From Flavobacterium psychrophilum (lineage in GTDB: Bacteria > Bacteroidota > Bacteroidia > Flavobacteriales > Flavobacteriaceae): a DNA stretch of 17,996 nt. The stretch is taken from positions 1 through 17,996 of the forward strand of contig CAMBHH010000053.1 of assembly GCA_945866505.1 (NCBI GenBank), given 5' to 3'. This document shows positions 1 to 7,153 of the stretch, piece by piece. How positions within the stretch are numbered: the first letter of the stretch is position 1; the number at the start of each line of letters is the position of its first letter. A model generated the notes under the pieces. The model had not been told where the DNA came from. It ran no database searches and saw only the letters and a program-made list of their open reading frames with translations. A program made the position numbers and the translations under genes.

Positions 1-23
1 TAATAATACATTAAAAATAGTGA

Positions 24-779
24 TTAATTATCCAACCATTTTTTAAAATCATTAACACGATCGCGGCTTACGATTCTGGAATCATTATCCAAAAATTTTG
101 TGGCGATAGAAAGCCTACTATTAAAATAAGTATTGACTTTCTCGATAGATTGAATATGGAGAATTATTTTTCTGTTGATTCGGAAGAAATTCTTGGGTTG
201 CAGCATCGATTCTAGGTGGTCTAATGTATAATCAATTAGATGCTGATTTCCTTTATTGGTCACTAAAAAAGACAGACTTTCTTTGGTTTCAAAATGATGA
301 ATTTCTTCGGTTTTTATAGTGTCAATTGTTTGACCAGATTTGATTAAAAACCGTGTTTTATACTCTTTATTTATTTTCTGATAAGCCGTTGCAATGCTTG
401 CAATAAGTTCTTTATTCCCTAATTGTTGATGTTTTTTAAATTTTTCCATTGCAAATGTCAAGTCTTTTAAACCAATAGGTTTCAGTAAATAGTCGATGCT
501 ATTCTGTTTGAAAGCTTGAATAGCGTAATTATCATATGCGGTAGTGAAAATAACAGGAATATCGAGTTCTGTTTGGTTAAAAATCTCAAAACTATTGCCG
601 TCAGCCAAATGAACATCCATAAAGATTAAATCGGCATTTAAACCTTCTTTGAAAGCCTTTACTGAAGTTTTTATGGTATCAAAATACTTAACTAAAGTTA
701 TAGCTGGGTCAATTTTCTGCAAAAGAACGGTTAAATGTTCTGCCGATAATTTTTCATCTTCGATAATTACAACTTTCAT
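24..779 (-). CDS. LytTR-family response regulator
   Basis: Two-domain cytoplasmic response regulator of 251 residues. The receiver domain (about residues 1-115) has the acidic pair E7/D8-E9, the phospho-acceptor D55 in the motif LIFMDVHL, T79/T80, and K100 followed by P101, so it should be phosphorylated in the usual way. The C-terminal LytTR DNA-binding domain (about 145-248) carries the typical pattern ending FFRINRKIILHIQSIEKV. It lies 82 bp downstream of a LytS-like histidine kinase on the same strand, its obvious partner. ATG start at 779. A possible Bacteroidota -7 box lies in the gap, so it may also have its own promoter. Targets cannot be read from the sequence. Family assignment is very secure. 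Confidence 0.95.
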   Translation of the reverse strand: MKVVIIEDEKLSAEHLTVLLQKIDPAITLVKYFDTIKTSVKAFKEGLNADLIFMDVHLADGNSFEIFNQTELDIPVIFTTAYDNYAIQAFKQNSIDYLLKPIGLKDLTFAMEKFKKHQQLGNKELIASIATAYQKINKEYKTRFLIKSGQTIDTIKTEEIHHFETKESLSFLVTNKGNQHLIDYTLDHLESMLQPKNFFRINRKIILHIQSIEKVNTYFNSRLSIATKFLDNDSRIVSRDRVNDFKKWLDN

Positions 780-805
780 CTGCGTATTTTATTTTTTTTA
801 TTGGT

Positions 806-813
806 CAAATGTA
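806..813 (-). promoter_or_regulatory. Possible Bacteroidota -7 box before the response regulator
   Basis: Read on the minus strand this is TACATTTG, a match to the Bacteroidota -7 consensus TAnnTTTG, 27 bp before the ATG at 779. I found no convincing TTTG -33 element at the expected 19-21 bp spacing, so this is only a candidate. Confidence 0.22.
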
Positions 814-861
814 ACGCCCAAATAACCTTCTCTATATTTAAACAATTAATTTTTTGGTGTT

Positions 862-1863
862 TCATCTGTTTTCAATTAAAGGTAAAATTACTTTAAAAAT
901 TTCTCCATTATTATAAACGATTACTTTTTCGTCAGTAAAAAAAGAATACCGTTTTTCTATATTTTTTAGACCCGTTTTAGTACTTTCAGTAACGTTGCTT
1001 CTTGGCAAAATAGGGTTTTCGATGATTAATGAATTGTTTTGTGTGTAAATGAAAACTTTCAATGGATTGGATTTCGAAGATTCGTTGTGCTGAATGGTAT
1101 TTTCAACCAACATTTGTAGGCACATTGGCAATAAATAAGCTGTTTTTTTGCTTTCATCAATTTTAATTTCAAATAAAATACTGTCTTCAAATCGTATTTT
1201 TTGCAAATAGATGTAATGATCTATAAAATCCAATTCTTCTTCTAACGAAACCAATTCTTCATTTTTAGTTTCTAAAACATAGCGATAGACTTTGGCTAAT
1301 TCATTAATAAAGTCGGCAGCTTTGTTTTGATTTGTATGAACCAATGAGGTCAAAACACTAAAATTATTGAACAAGAAATGCGGGTTCAATTGGTTTTTTA
1401 AATTTTCTAATTGCGCGCTGGCACTTACTGTTTTGTATTTTTCAACTTCAAGTAAACTGTTTTGTAACGCGGTATAAAATTGTTTGCTAATATGTATAGT
1501 AATGAAAATGAACGTCAAAGCTAGCGAAACCGGAAACAAACCTCGTAATCTTTTGTTCATAATTTTACCGTCATTAAATTGAACTTGCTGTGTCGTGTAA
1601 AACATTAAAAAAAGTATTGCACTCGTAAAAATCGTACAAATACCAATTTCCAAAATCAAGCGCTTTTTTTGATTTTCAATCCAACTATATCGTTTGTTTA
1701 AAATATGATCGATCAATAAATTACCTTGCCAAACTAGTACAACAATTAAAAAGAAAAAAATTAAATCTACATCCATAAAAACTCTAAATCCAAAAAAGGT
1801 AAGTTTATATACTACAGTGATAAGCGAGGATATTATGATTATGTTTAAAATTTTTTTCATCAT
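862..1863 (-). CDS. LytS-like sensor histidine kinase (His_kinase, PF06580 type)
   Basis: Inner-membrane sensor kinase of 333 residues. Four hydrophobic segments (about 5-25, 33-53, 69-90, 109-131) are joined by short loops, with no extracytoplasmic sensor domain. A short coiled linker (about 132-158) leads to the His_kinase domain with the phospho-accepting H162 in NQLNPHFLFNN. The ATP-binding region has the N box MLVENTIQHN (about 251-260) and the G box TGLKNIEKRY (297-306). This class phosphorylates LytTR response regulators, and one is encoded immediately downstream. The gene upstream (1952-2551) encodes a membrane-anchored exported protein 88 bp away that could supply the missing sensory part; this is inference. 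Two ATG codons in tandem (1863, 1860) are both possible starts. Confidence 0.94.
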   Translation of the reverse strand: MMKKILNIIIISSLITVVYKLTFFGFRVFMDVDLIFFFLIVVLVWQGNLLIDHILNKRYSWIENQKKRLILEIGICTIFTSAILFLMFYTTQQVQFNDGKIMNKRLRGLFPVSLALTFIFITIHISKQFYTALQNSLLEVEKYKTVSASAQLENLKNQLNPHFLFNNFSVLTSLVHTNQNKAADFINELAKVYRYVLETKNEELVSLEEELDFIDHYIYLQKIRFEDSILFEIKIDESKKTAYLLPMCLQMLVENTIQHNESSKSNPLKVFIYTQNNSLIIENPILPRSNVTESTKTGLKNIEKRYSFFTDEKVIVYNNGEIFKVILPLIENR

Positions 1864-1951
1864 AAATTTTGATTTTTTTTAAATAACCAAACAAGTATAA
1901 ATTAACGTTAAAGAATATTTTTTTCTGCAACAAATTATTGCTCATTAGCAT

Positions 1952-2551
1952 TTAAGTTCTCAATTTAAACAATAGCAAAGAAAGAATAGTAAGTGAAAAA
2001 ATGGTTATAATTATCAAAAATACAATATAAATTAATAAAAAATTGTCTTTTTCTATATATGTCCATTGGTTGTCTTTATAAAGCAAATTGATAGCTTTAT
2101 TGTTACTGTTTTCTATAACACATTGTTTTTTTGGAAAATTTGAAGCCGAAAACATGACTTCACATTTATAATTAGGCATGTCTTTAAAAAAAGTATTTTG
2201 AACCAATATGGAATTAATTTTATTAGGAACATCAATCAATTCGGCTAAAATTGAAGTTTCGTGGCCAAGGATAACTTGAAGGTTTTTATATTTTATTATT
2301 TTGTCATTTATTGTTATAAAACAGTTTTTATGAAAATGAATCTCAATCAATTTTATAAATTCTAGAGGTGTTTTGCAGGAATGATTTTTATAGTTATACT
2401 TTATTTCTAGTTCTATAACAGTTAATGAACTTTTGATTAGGAGTAATTTTTTTTCGTTTTGTTCATAAATCAAAAGATTTGACAAATAAGGTTTGTGGGC
2501 TGTTAGCAAATTAAAACAAAAATCAAAAAAGATTATAATAAATGATTTCAT
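1952..2551 (-). CDS. Exported protein with C-terminal membrane anchor, function unknown
   Basis: I do not recognise a characterised function. The ATG at 2551 is preferred because it places a signal peptide (MKSFIIIFFDFCFNLLTA) at the N-terminus, giving 199 residues; an upstream TTG at 2620 would add 23 unlikely residues. After the signal peptide the mature protein begins HKPYLSNLLIYEQ, a histidine close to the cleavage site, as in several small Bacteroidota periplasmic families. About 145 residues of mixed beta-type sequence follow, with three cysteines. A strong transmembrane helix lies near the C-terminus (LLIYIVFLIIITIFSL and following), ending FKLRT in the cytoplasm. This topology, periplasmic domain plus one anchor, would suit an accessory sensor for the kinase downstream. 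It is very AT-rich. Confidence 0.72.
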   Translation of the reverse strand: MKSFIIIFFDFCFNLLTAHKPYLSNLLIYEQNEKKLLLIKSSLTVIELEIKYNYKNHSCKTPLEFIKLIEIHFHKNCFITINDKIIKYKNLQVILGHETSILAELIDVPNKINSILVQNTFFKDMPNYKCEVMFSASNFPKKQCVIENSNNKAINLLYKDNQWTYIEKDNFLLIYIVFLIIITIFSLTILSLLLFKLRT

Positions 2552-2638
2552 TATTGATTTATTTAATAATGAAAATTGCATTTTCACATTTTTCATAAAA
2601 GATTGAATGAAAAAATGCAATAATCAGTAATTTTTAAT

Positions 2639-2830
2639 TTAATGGGTTGTCATTAAGTCCCATATAAAAAATTTATAAAATTGTTTGAATCTGGTACTGT
2701 TCATAATCCAAGCAGGATAATTAAAAAAAGTTGCACGATTTTTAATGAATGCCTTATCAAAATCCTAAATAGATTTAACTTCTAACCCGATACCTCCATT
2801 ACTTTAATCCTGCAAATATTTGACATACAC
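2639..2830 (-). pseudogene. Decayed 3' end of an unidentified minus-strand gene
   Basis: Read on the minus strand, one frame gives protein-like sequence interrupted by stops: SNGGIGLEVKSI, then TAG (2765-2767), then DFDKAFIKNRATFF and NYPAWIMNSTRFKQF, ending ...WDLMTTH before TAA at 2639-2641. Another in-frame TAA precedes SNGG. The composition looks coding rather than random, and no start codon remains. I cannot name the family. Two or more stops in one readable frame indicate a gene tail that has lost function. Confidence 0.35.
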
Positions 2831-2870
2831 GAAGGTCACATTTCATAGTCGATTGGGGGAATTGTTGCTA

Positions 2871-3065
2871 CTATTTTGAAGCAGTTTTCCATTTTGCTGT
2901 TTGAAAGCGTCGTGTAAAAAATACTAATTGCTTCAAAAAAAAACCGCCTACAGTAGCTAAAAATGTAGATTGATTTTCATTAACAACTGTTCCAACTTTA
3001 GAATCAGTTATCTGATAAGTAAATGTGTCGTCGCTTTTACTAGAACTTAACACCACGAATGCCAT
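2871..3065 (-). CDS. Small hypothetical ORF, possibly spurious or a remnant
   Basis: 64 residues from the ATG at 3065 (a TTG lies just before it at 3068). The first half (MAFVVLSSSKSDDTFTYQIT) looks protein-like and vaguely resembles the DDTFTYxITD strands of cadherin-like repeats. The second half is basic (FFTRRFQTAKWKTASK) and resembles nothing I know. There is no signal peptide or membrane segment. It sits between a decayed gene tail and a repeat, so it may be a fragment of a larger lost gene. Confidence 0.2.
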   Translation of the reverse strand: MAFVVLSSSKSDDTFTYQITDSKVGTVVNENQSTFLATVGGFFLKQLVFFTRRFQTAKWKTASK

Positions 3066-3224
3066 CAAAAATTAACATAGCAAATTTGCTCGATTTCAAT
3101 ATTGTAAAAGTCATAATTACAAATTATAAATGATTGAATTAAATTTAACTTGACTACCTGCGAAGATCAAAAAAAATATCAATCAAAGATAAATTAACTA
3201 TAAGTCAATATGGAAGCGAGAATC

Positions 3225-3257
3225 GTTGGGTTGTTGAAAAATCGTATTGAATCGTAA
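3225..3257 (+). repeat. 33-bp dispersed repeat, copy 1 (possible transposase relic)
   Basis: 29 of 33 bases match a second copy at 17960-17992 in the same orientation; differences are at positions 5, 15, 21 and 29. In the plus frame here the surroundings read SQYGSENRWVVEKSY then a stop. That resembles the RWVVERSF motif near the catalytic glutamate of IS5-type transposases. The second copy reads VVE-stop-SH in the same phase. Probable short relics of a related insertion sequence. Confidence 0.4.
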
Positions 3258-3306
3258 TATGGAATTTTTAAAAGTTTTATTTGTACTATTAAAACCATAA
3301 TTTACA

Positions 3307-3353
3307 AATAAAATTAGGATATCAACCCAGTTGGTTGATTACCTAATTTTATT
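3307..3353 (-). terminator. Long hairpin downstream of the Spy-like gene
   Basis: The outer arms are 12 bp and perfect (3307-3318 with 3342-3353). A 2x2 mismatch follows, then 7-bp inner arms (3321-3327 with 3333-3339) around a 5-base loop. It starts 34 bp after the stop codon of the gene ending at 3388. On the minus strand it is followed by a T-rich stretch, consistent with intrinsic termination. Confidence 0.6.
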
Positions 3354-3387
3354 AGAAACCGACAAAATAATCCTTTTTGTGAGAGTG

Positions 3388-3783
3388 TTAATCATCAAAA
3401 TGATTTTCTTTACGCGGTGGACGCGCCGCTTTTTCTAGTTGTAAATACTTGCCAAATAAATTTTCAGGGATTGCTTTTTTTACTTTATTGTCCCTGATTT
3501 TTGCTAGCGCATCTATTTTTGATTTTTCAGGCATACGGGGTGGATTTTCTGTAAAATCTATTAACTTGTCCATTTCTACGAAAAAGTCTTTGAAGGCACT
3601 ACTTACTTTTGCTGTTTGGTTTTTGTCAAGTTTGAGCGGTTGACAAATTTTTTTGTTAATCATTTTTAATCGTTCTTCCATTGTGGGTGGTTTACGTCCT
3701 TTAGGACCGCCATCTGGTTGGGCAAAGCAAACATTCGCATAAAAAATAGCAAAAATGCTTGTTAATACAATAATTGATTTCAT
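3388..3783 (-). CDS. Small periplasmic Spy/LTXXQ-like protein
   Basis: Exported protein of 131 residues from the ATG at 3783. Another ATG at 3789 would add only MT, and 3783 gives the cleaner signal peptide MKSIIVLTSIFAIFYANVCF, cleaved after FAQ. The mature part is basic and largely helical, with PPTMEERLKMINKKIC followed by LKLDKNQTAKVSSAFKDFF. That is the arrangement of Bacteroidota relatives of Spy/CpxP, whose LTxxQ motif is replaced here by LDKNQ. It ends with a second helix (LFGKYLQLEKAARPPRK). Such proteins are small periplasmic chaperone or stress proteins, often near ECF sigma factors or metal-resistance genes. It stands alone here with its own terminator. Family placement is by motif layout only; function is inferred. 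Confidence 0.75.
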   Translation of the reverse strand: MKSIIVLTSIFAIFYANVCFAQPDGGPKGRKPPTMEERLKMINKKICQPLKLDKNQTAKVSSAFKDFFVEMDKLIDFTENPPRMPEKSKIDALAKIRDNKVKKAIPENLFGKYLQLEKAARPPRKENHFDD

Positions 3784-4493
3784 CGTCATTTTAATTTAAA
3801 TATTGTTTTAATAGAATTTAATTGTTACCGAATAATTGTAAATGGATATCGTTACAAAACTAGTGTAATTATCTGAAATTGTTAAATAGTCAAAATTATT
3901 TAATTGATGAATAATCGTTGTTAGTAGTAAAATATTATTTTGCAAGAAATTTTTGTTTTTTGATCCTGCACTTTAGAAATACAATTTAAATCAATTCGTC
4001 ATGGTTAATTACTCTTATGTATTTTTAATTAACTTCTTTTTTAAATGGCAATTTGCCCATTTACAGCATTTCTATTTACATATGCATTCGTAGGTCTTTG
4101 GTTGCTTGTTATAATTTTTAAACTTAGTTTTTATAATCACTTGTTTATAGAAATGTACCAATTATTACTTAGTACGTATGATTTTACTTCAAAATTATTT
4201 TATTTGGAATTTGATAATAATAGAGGAATGAACAAAAATTTGTTTTCCATCTTTTTTGGAGTCTCAGAGCCAAAGCAACAATAAACTTGGTTTTTCAAAA
4301 ATGTGATTGTAGCGAACCGACTTTTTGATTAAAGTTTTTGGTAATCACAATTGGTAAATAATTTTGTTAATTGAGCAAAATGCTTCGAAACGCAATCTCA
4401 CTTTGGTAGATCTAGAAGGGTTATCGTCGTGTAATAGCGACTGAAATATTTTTAACACTGAGGAATACTTTTTTAAGTAAAACTAAAATTACT
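3784..4493. other. Intergenic stretch with divergent upstream regions
   Basis: No convincing gene. On the minus strand, TAGTTTTG at 3855-3862 matches the -7 consensus TAnnTTTG about 70 bp before the 3783 start, without a clear -33 element. A 79-codon plus-strand frame at 4045-4284 is open, but its product is dominated by F, L and Y from AT-rich sequence with no family features. The stretch at 4300-4493 is stop-rich in all frames examined and presumably contains the leader of the gene at 4494. Confidence 0.4.
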
Positions 4494-4784
4494 ATGATAA
4501 AAATGCTAAAATATGTAATTGATACTGCTAATATTCCGGTGTTGTTCAGTTTGGATATATTCCATAACACTGTAAGGGATGAAGTCATATCAGCTGGGTA
4601 TTTGTTGCTTCGTTATAATGACGTTACTAATAGTTGGTTTGTTGTTAGTTGTTTTGGTGAGAGTACCACTTTAAAAATAAAATCAAATCCGATTCAAGAT
4701 AAATTATTGATTGAAAATTATTTAAAGCAGGAAGTAAAAAATACTTCTCGGTTGTTCATTGATGATTTAGAGCGCAATGTATAA
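4494..4784 (+). CDS. Small conserved-looking hypothetical protein
   Basis: A 96-residue soluble protein starting at ATG 4494 (another ATG at 4503 would remove three residues). No signal peptide or membrane helix. The centre has an alternating beta-like pattern (AGYLLLRYNDVTNSWFVVSC) followed by FGESTTLKIKSNP, then a charged helix to the end. The balanced composition, unlike the F/L/Y-rich noise around it, argues for a real gene. I cannot assign a function. It is the first of a plus-strand block whose later members are decayed, so it may itself be a survivor of a lost locus. Confidence 0.55.
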   Translation: MIKMLKYVIDTANIPVLFSLDIFHNTVRDEVISAGYLLLRYNDVTNSWFVVSCFGESTTLKIKSNPIQDKLLIENYLKQEVKNTSRLFIDDLERNV

Positions 4785-4871
4785 TCTGAAATTAACCTCG
4801 TGAGTTTAAATATTCTTTATCTAGATAAAATTTCATTAAAAATCAGCGTTAAAAACTAATTATATAACTTT

Positions 4872-6037
4872 ATGAAAAAATACAAAATATGTTCGTTTCA
4901 AAATGTCTTATTCCGTTCAATGACTGCAAAATTACTTTGCTTGCTGCTATTGATTTTGATTGCTAGTTTGTATTCCAATTGGCTGCTGCTAATGATTTTA
5001 ATTGTTAGTTTGTATTCGAATGTAGCAGGTACTCAATATAATATATGGAATGGTTCTTTCTGGTCTAAAGGGACACTTAGAGTTAACCAAAATATAGAAT
5101 TTAATGAAGATTATGCTGTTGCAGCTGATATTAAGTCCTGTACTTGTATCGTACCTTCTGGAGATGTAACGATTCTAACTACTACTAATTCAATTTTAGG
5201 GGGTAAACTTGCCCTAAAAACTCCAGGAACTTCAACTTATGATAACGATGCCACTCTATTACAGACAATAGTATTTACGGGAAGTAATACGGGTAACATA
5301 ACATACAAACGTGCTAATACCGCTACGAATAAATTTGTTTATTCCTATAAAAAAACAGTATTAGTAGATACCATCAAAAAATAGAATGTTGATCAACTTG
5401 ACAAATAATCAAACAGGATTTAAGCAAAATTTAGTTATTTATATAACCAGTGCTAGGAAAAATTATGATAATTTGTACGATAGCTAAATTTACAACGGTA
5501 ATGATTTTCGGGATTTTTACTGTATAAAGCAATAAAAGTGTTGAGTGATTCAAGGTCGTGATTTACCGTTTGATGTGATTGACAAAATTCTTTTAAGAAT
5601 GAGAATAGCAGTAAGTGGAACTTTTAGTATGATTTTAGGAAAGACCGATAGTATCTTGGCGACTGAGGATGTTTTTATAGCATATAGAATGATTAATAGT
5701 TACATACTAATAGAAAAAGCAGAAATTATCGCTTTAACAATGCTTTTTGAACATTTGATGACCGTTTTTTATTGCACTAATCCATTTCAACCGTAAGCAC
5801 AAATGATACAGTAGCACAAATGATTTCTATCATAAACAAATTAATAGAAATTAATTCATTATTAGGGCCGATTAACAAGTTGACCGTTGACGATTTGTTA
5901 GGAAAACAAATCGATGAAAAGGAAAATGTCAAGCAGACAATACGTTCTATGTGACTTCCATTCCAGCCATCAAACCTTGTTTGTGAAATAAAGTTTGCAA
6001 AATGGAGATGAAATTTAAGGGTATAATCATAAATTAA
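4872..6037 (+). pseudogene. T9SS-exported surface protein, decayed by deletion, frameshifts and stops
   Basis: Reconstructed across three frames as one gene. Frame A (4872-5348) has a hydrophobic N-terminus, then NIWNGSFWSKGTLRVNQNIE and TGNITYKRANTATNKFVYSY. This matches the module at about residues 255-350 of the 12851-15226 protein ([14 protein letters not shown] ... [11 protein letters not shown]). An internal deletion then skips some 220 residues. Frame B resumes at 5389 with LINLTNNQTGFKQNLVIY (compare [18 protein letters not shown]) and runs through IQGRDLPFDVIDK and ILATEDVFIAYRM, interrupted by stops at 5485, 5533 and 5542. It shifts back to frame A near 5733 (TFDDRFLLH, stops at 5748 and 5778) and continues with INSLLGPINKLTVDDLLGKQ, a T9SS sorting-domain signature. 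A last shift near 5940 gives FYVTSIPAIK, a TGA at 5984, and the terminal KGIIIN before TAA at 6035. It cannot make a full product. Confidence 0.82.
4942..5022 (+). repeat. Tandem 42-bp duplication in the N-terminal hydrophobic segment
   Basis: 4942-4980 is repeated at 4984-5022 (34 of 39 bases identical, period 42 bp). It encodes LLILIASLYSNW then LLMILIVSLYSNV, doubling the hydrophobic core of the would-be signal peptide of the decayed T9SS gene. Five substitutions show the duplication is not recent. Confidence 0.85.
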
Positions 6038-6114
6038 ATCAATAGATTATCAAAAAAAGAACATTCAGTAATGTTTAAAATTTACACTATAAAAACCTAA
6101 ACTTATTACGCATT

Positions 6115-6546
6115 ATGAACAATTATCACGTTGGTTTATCTAAAAGAATTCTTGAGAAAGCAACATTAGGCGAAGATTCCTCATCATTACGGATAGAATT
6201 ATTTTACGTAAGGATAAGCAGTTTAGAATCTAAGCTTGAAACCGATGATTTAAAAAAGATATTTTGGGGAAACATTTATAATGCATACCTTCTGATTATG
6301 ATAAGTGAGAAAGTAGCACCAAATAAAATTTTTAAACTAAAAAGGATAAAATTTCATCAATTTGTTTTATCATTAAATGACATTGAGTATGGAATTCTAG
6401 GTGCAAAAAAAATTAATTTCCGATTTTATCAATTTTCGAATCCATTTTACCCTTCATACATTAAAAAATTGGCAGTCAAAAAATTTAACACAAAAAATAT
6501 CACCAACTTAGACAAAAGTATTTTAAGTAAATTGTCATATGTTTAA
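6115..6546 (+). pseudogene. DUF547 protein lacking its C-terminal half
   Basis: 143 residues from the ATG at 6115. The first half of a DUF547 domain is clear: KLETDDLKKIFWGNIYNAYL (residues 40-59), then HQFVLSLNDIEYGIL (81-95), matching the family pattern of FW-N-YNA followed by LSLDDIE-GIL. Family members continue with a conserved HFALNCxSxSCP segment bearing His and Cys. Here the sequence instead runs through a lysine-rich stretch and stops at residue 143, and I found no missing part in any frame downstream. There is also no signal peptide, although relatives are usually exported. A 19-codon ORF overlapping the end (6539-6598) resembles a signal peptide (MFKFFLWFFIMTIMTLQA) and then stops. 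Most likely a truncated, inactive gene; a short functional variant cannot be excluded. Confidence 0.65.
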
Positions 6547-6659
6547 ATTTTTTTTGTGGTTTTTCATTATGACTATCATGACTCTACAAGCGGAATAAAA
6601 ACCCAAATGTTGATAGTGCTTAATGGGCCATAACTTTCAATGTAGCTAAAAACTACATC

Positions 6660-6815
6660 TGAAACTCAAAAAGTCTTTTCAACTTTAGCGTCGATGGTTA
6701 AAATACACTTGACGTAAACGAGATTTGTATCTGGAAACGTAAAACAATCGTCTTCTCCTATAAAAAGCGGCAAACAAGAATAAAAGTTGCAAATATTCAA
6801 AATGCATTTTTCTAA
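6660..6815 (+). pseudogene. Possible decayed 3' end of a plus-strand gene
   Basis: One plus-strand frame reads SKSLFNFSVDG, a TAA, then NTLDVNEICIWKRKTIVFSY and KKRQTRIKVANIQNAFF, ending at TAA 6813-6815. The sequence looks coding, stops 31 bp before a hairpin, and has no start codon. The family is not identified. Confidence 0.28.
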
Positions 6816-6846
6816 AAATAAGTTAGGTTTTTGTCTTAAAAACAAA

Positions 6847-6867
6847 ACCCTAGAATTTATCTAGGGT
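6847..6867. terminator. Hairpin with 8-bp perfect arms
   Basis: ACCCTAGA (6847-6854) pairs with TCTAGGGT (6860-6867) around a 5-base loop. On the minus strand it is followed at once by TTTTGTTTTT, a good intrinsic terminator. On the plus strand a looser T-rich stretch follows 10 bases later. It could serve either the remnant ending at 6815 or transcripts arriving from the right. Confidence 0.6.
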
Positions 6868-6939
6868 GGAGAATGTTTTATTGACTTTTTATTTTGTTTA
6901 TCGGTTGATAGTGGTAGAATTTAAAATTAAATCGGTCTT

Positions 6940-7059
6940 TTAATGCGGTAGTTCTTGAATATGGCAGAAGAATTCCGGACGTTTTTTAATAAAATCTTTC
7001 TTAAGTCGATTAGCAATTTATTCGAGTCCTACAAATTGACCTCTATATATTATCGGAAT
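6940..7059 (-). pseudogene. Decayed 3' end of an unidentified minus-strand gene
   Basis: Read on the minus strand, one frame gives IPIIYRGQFVGLE, a TAA, then IANRLKKDFIKKRPEFFCHI and QELPH before TAA at 6940-6942. The helix-like, charged composition looks coding, and a single substitution (for example GAA to TAA) would explain the internal stop. No start codon remains, and its 5' side abuts the hairpin at 7060-7111. Family unknown. Confidence 0.33.
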
Positions 7060-7111
7060 TACCAATTGTAATTTTAAAATGGATTTGACTATTTTAAAAT
7101 TACAATTGGTA
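7060..7111. terminator. Perfect 21-bp inverted repeat downstream of the YHYH gene
   Basis: Arms 7060-7080 and 7091-7111 are exactly complementary around a 10-base loop. It lies 42 bp after the stop codon of the YHYH gene. The stem is very AT-rich and no T tract follows on the minus strand, so it is not a textbook terminator. It may act as a transcript-end stabiliser or be the trace of a small mobile element. Confidence 0.5.
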
Positions 7112-7153
7112 CAATTTATTGTTTAGATTTCTATATTTTAGCTTTTATTCATT

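Noticed and set aside
4045..4284. 79-codon plus-strand ORF
   Set aside because: The product is dominated by F, L, Y and I from AT-rich sequence, with no signal peptide pattern, motif or supporting context; probably chance.
5545..5796. 83-codon ORF with GTG start as an independent gene
   Set aside because: It is an internal segment of the decayed T9SS gene (IQGRDLPFDVIDK ... ILATEDVFIAYRM).
5820..5954. 44-codon ORF as an independent small gene
   Set aside because: Its sequence is the T9SS sorting-domain region of the same pseudogene (NKLTVDDLLGKQ).
7015..7040. T-loop-like TTCGAGTCC suggesting a tRNA
   Set aside because: No matching acceptor, D or anticodon arms around it; it lies in a decayed minus-strand coding tail.
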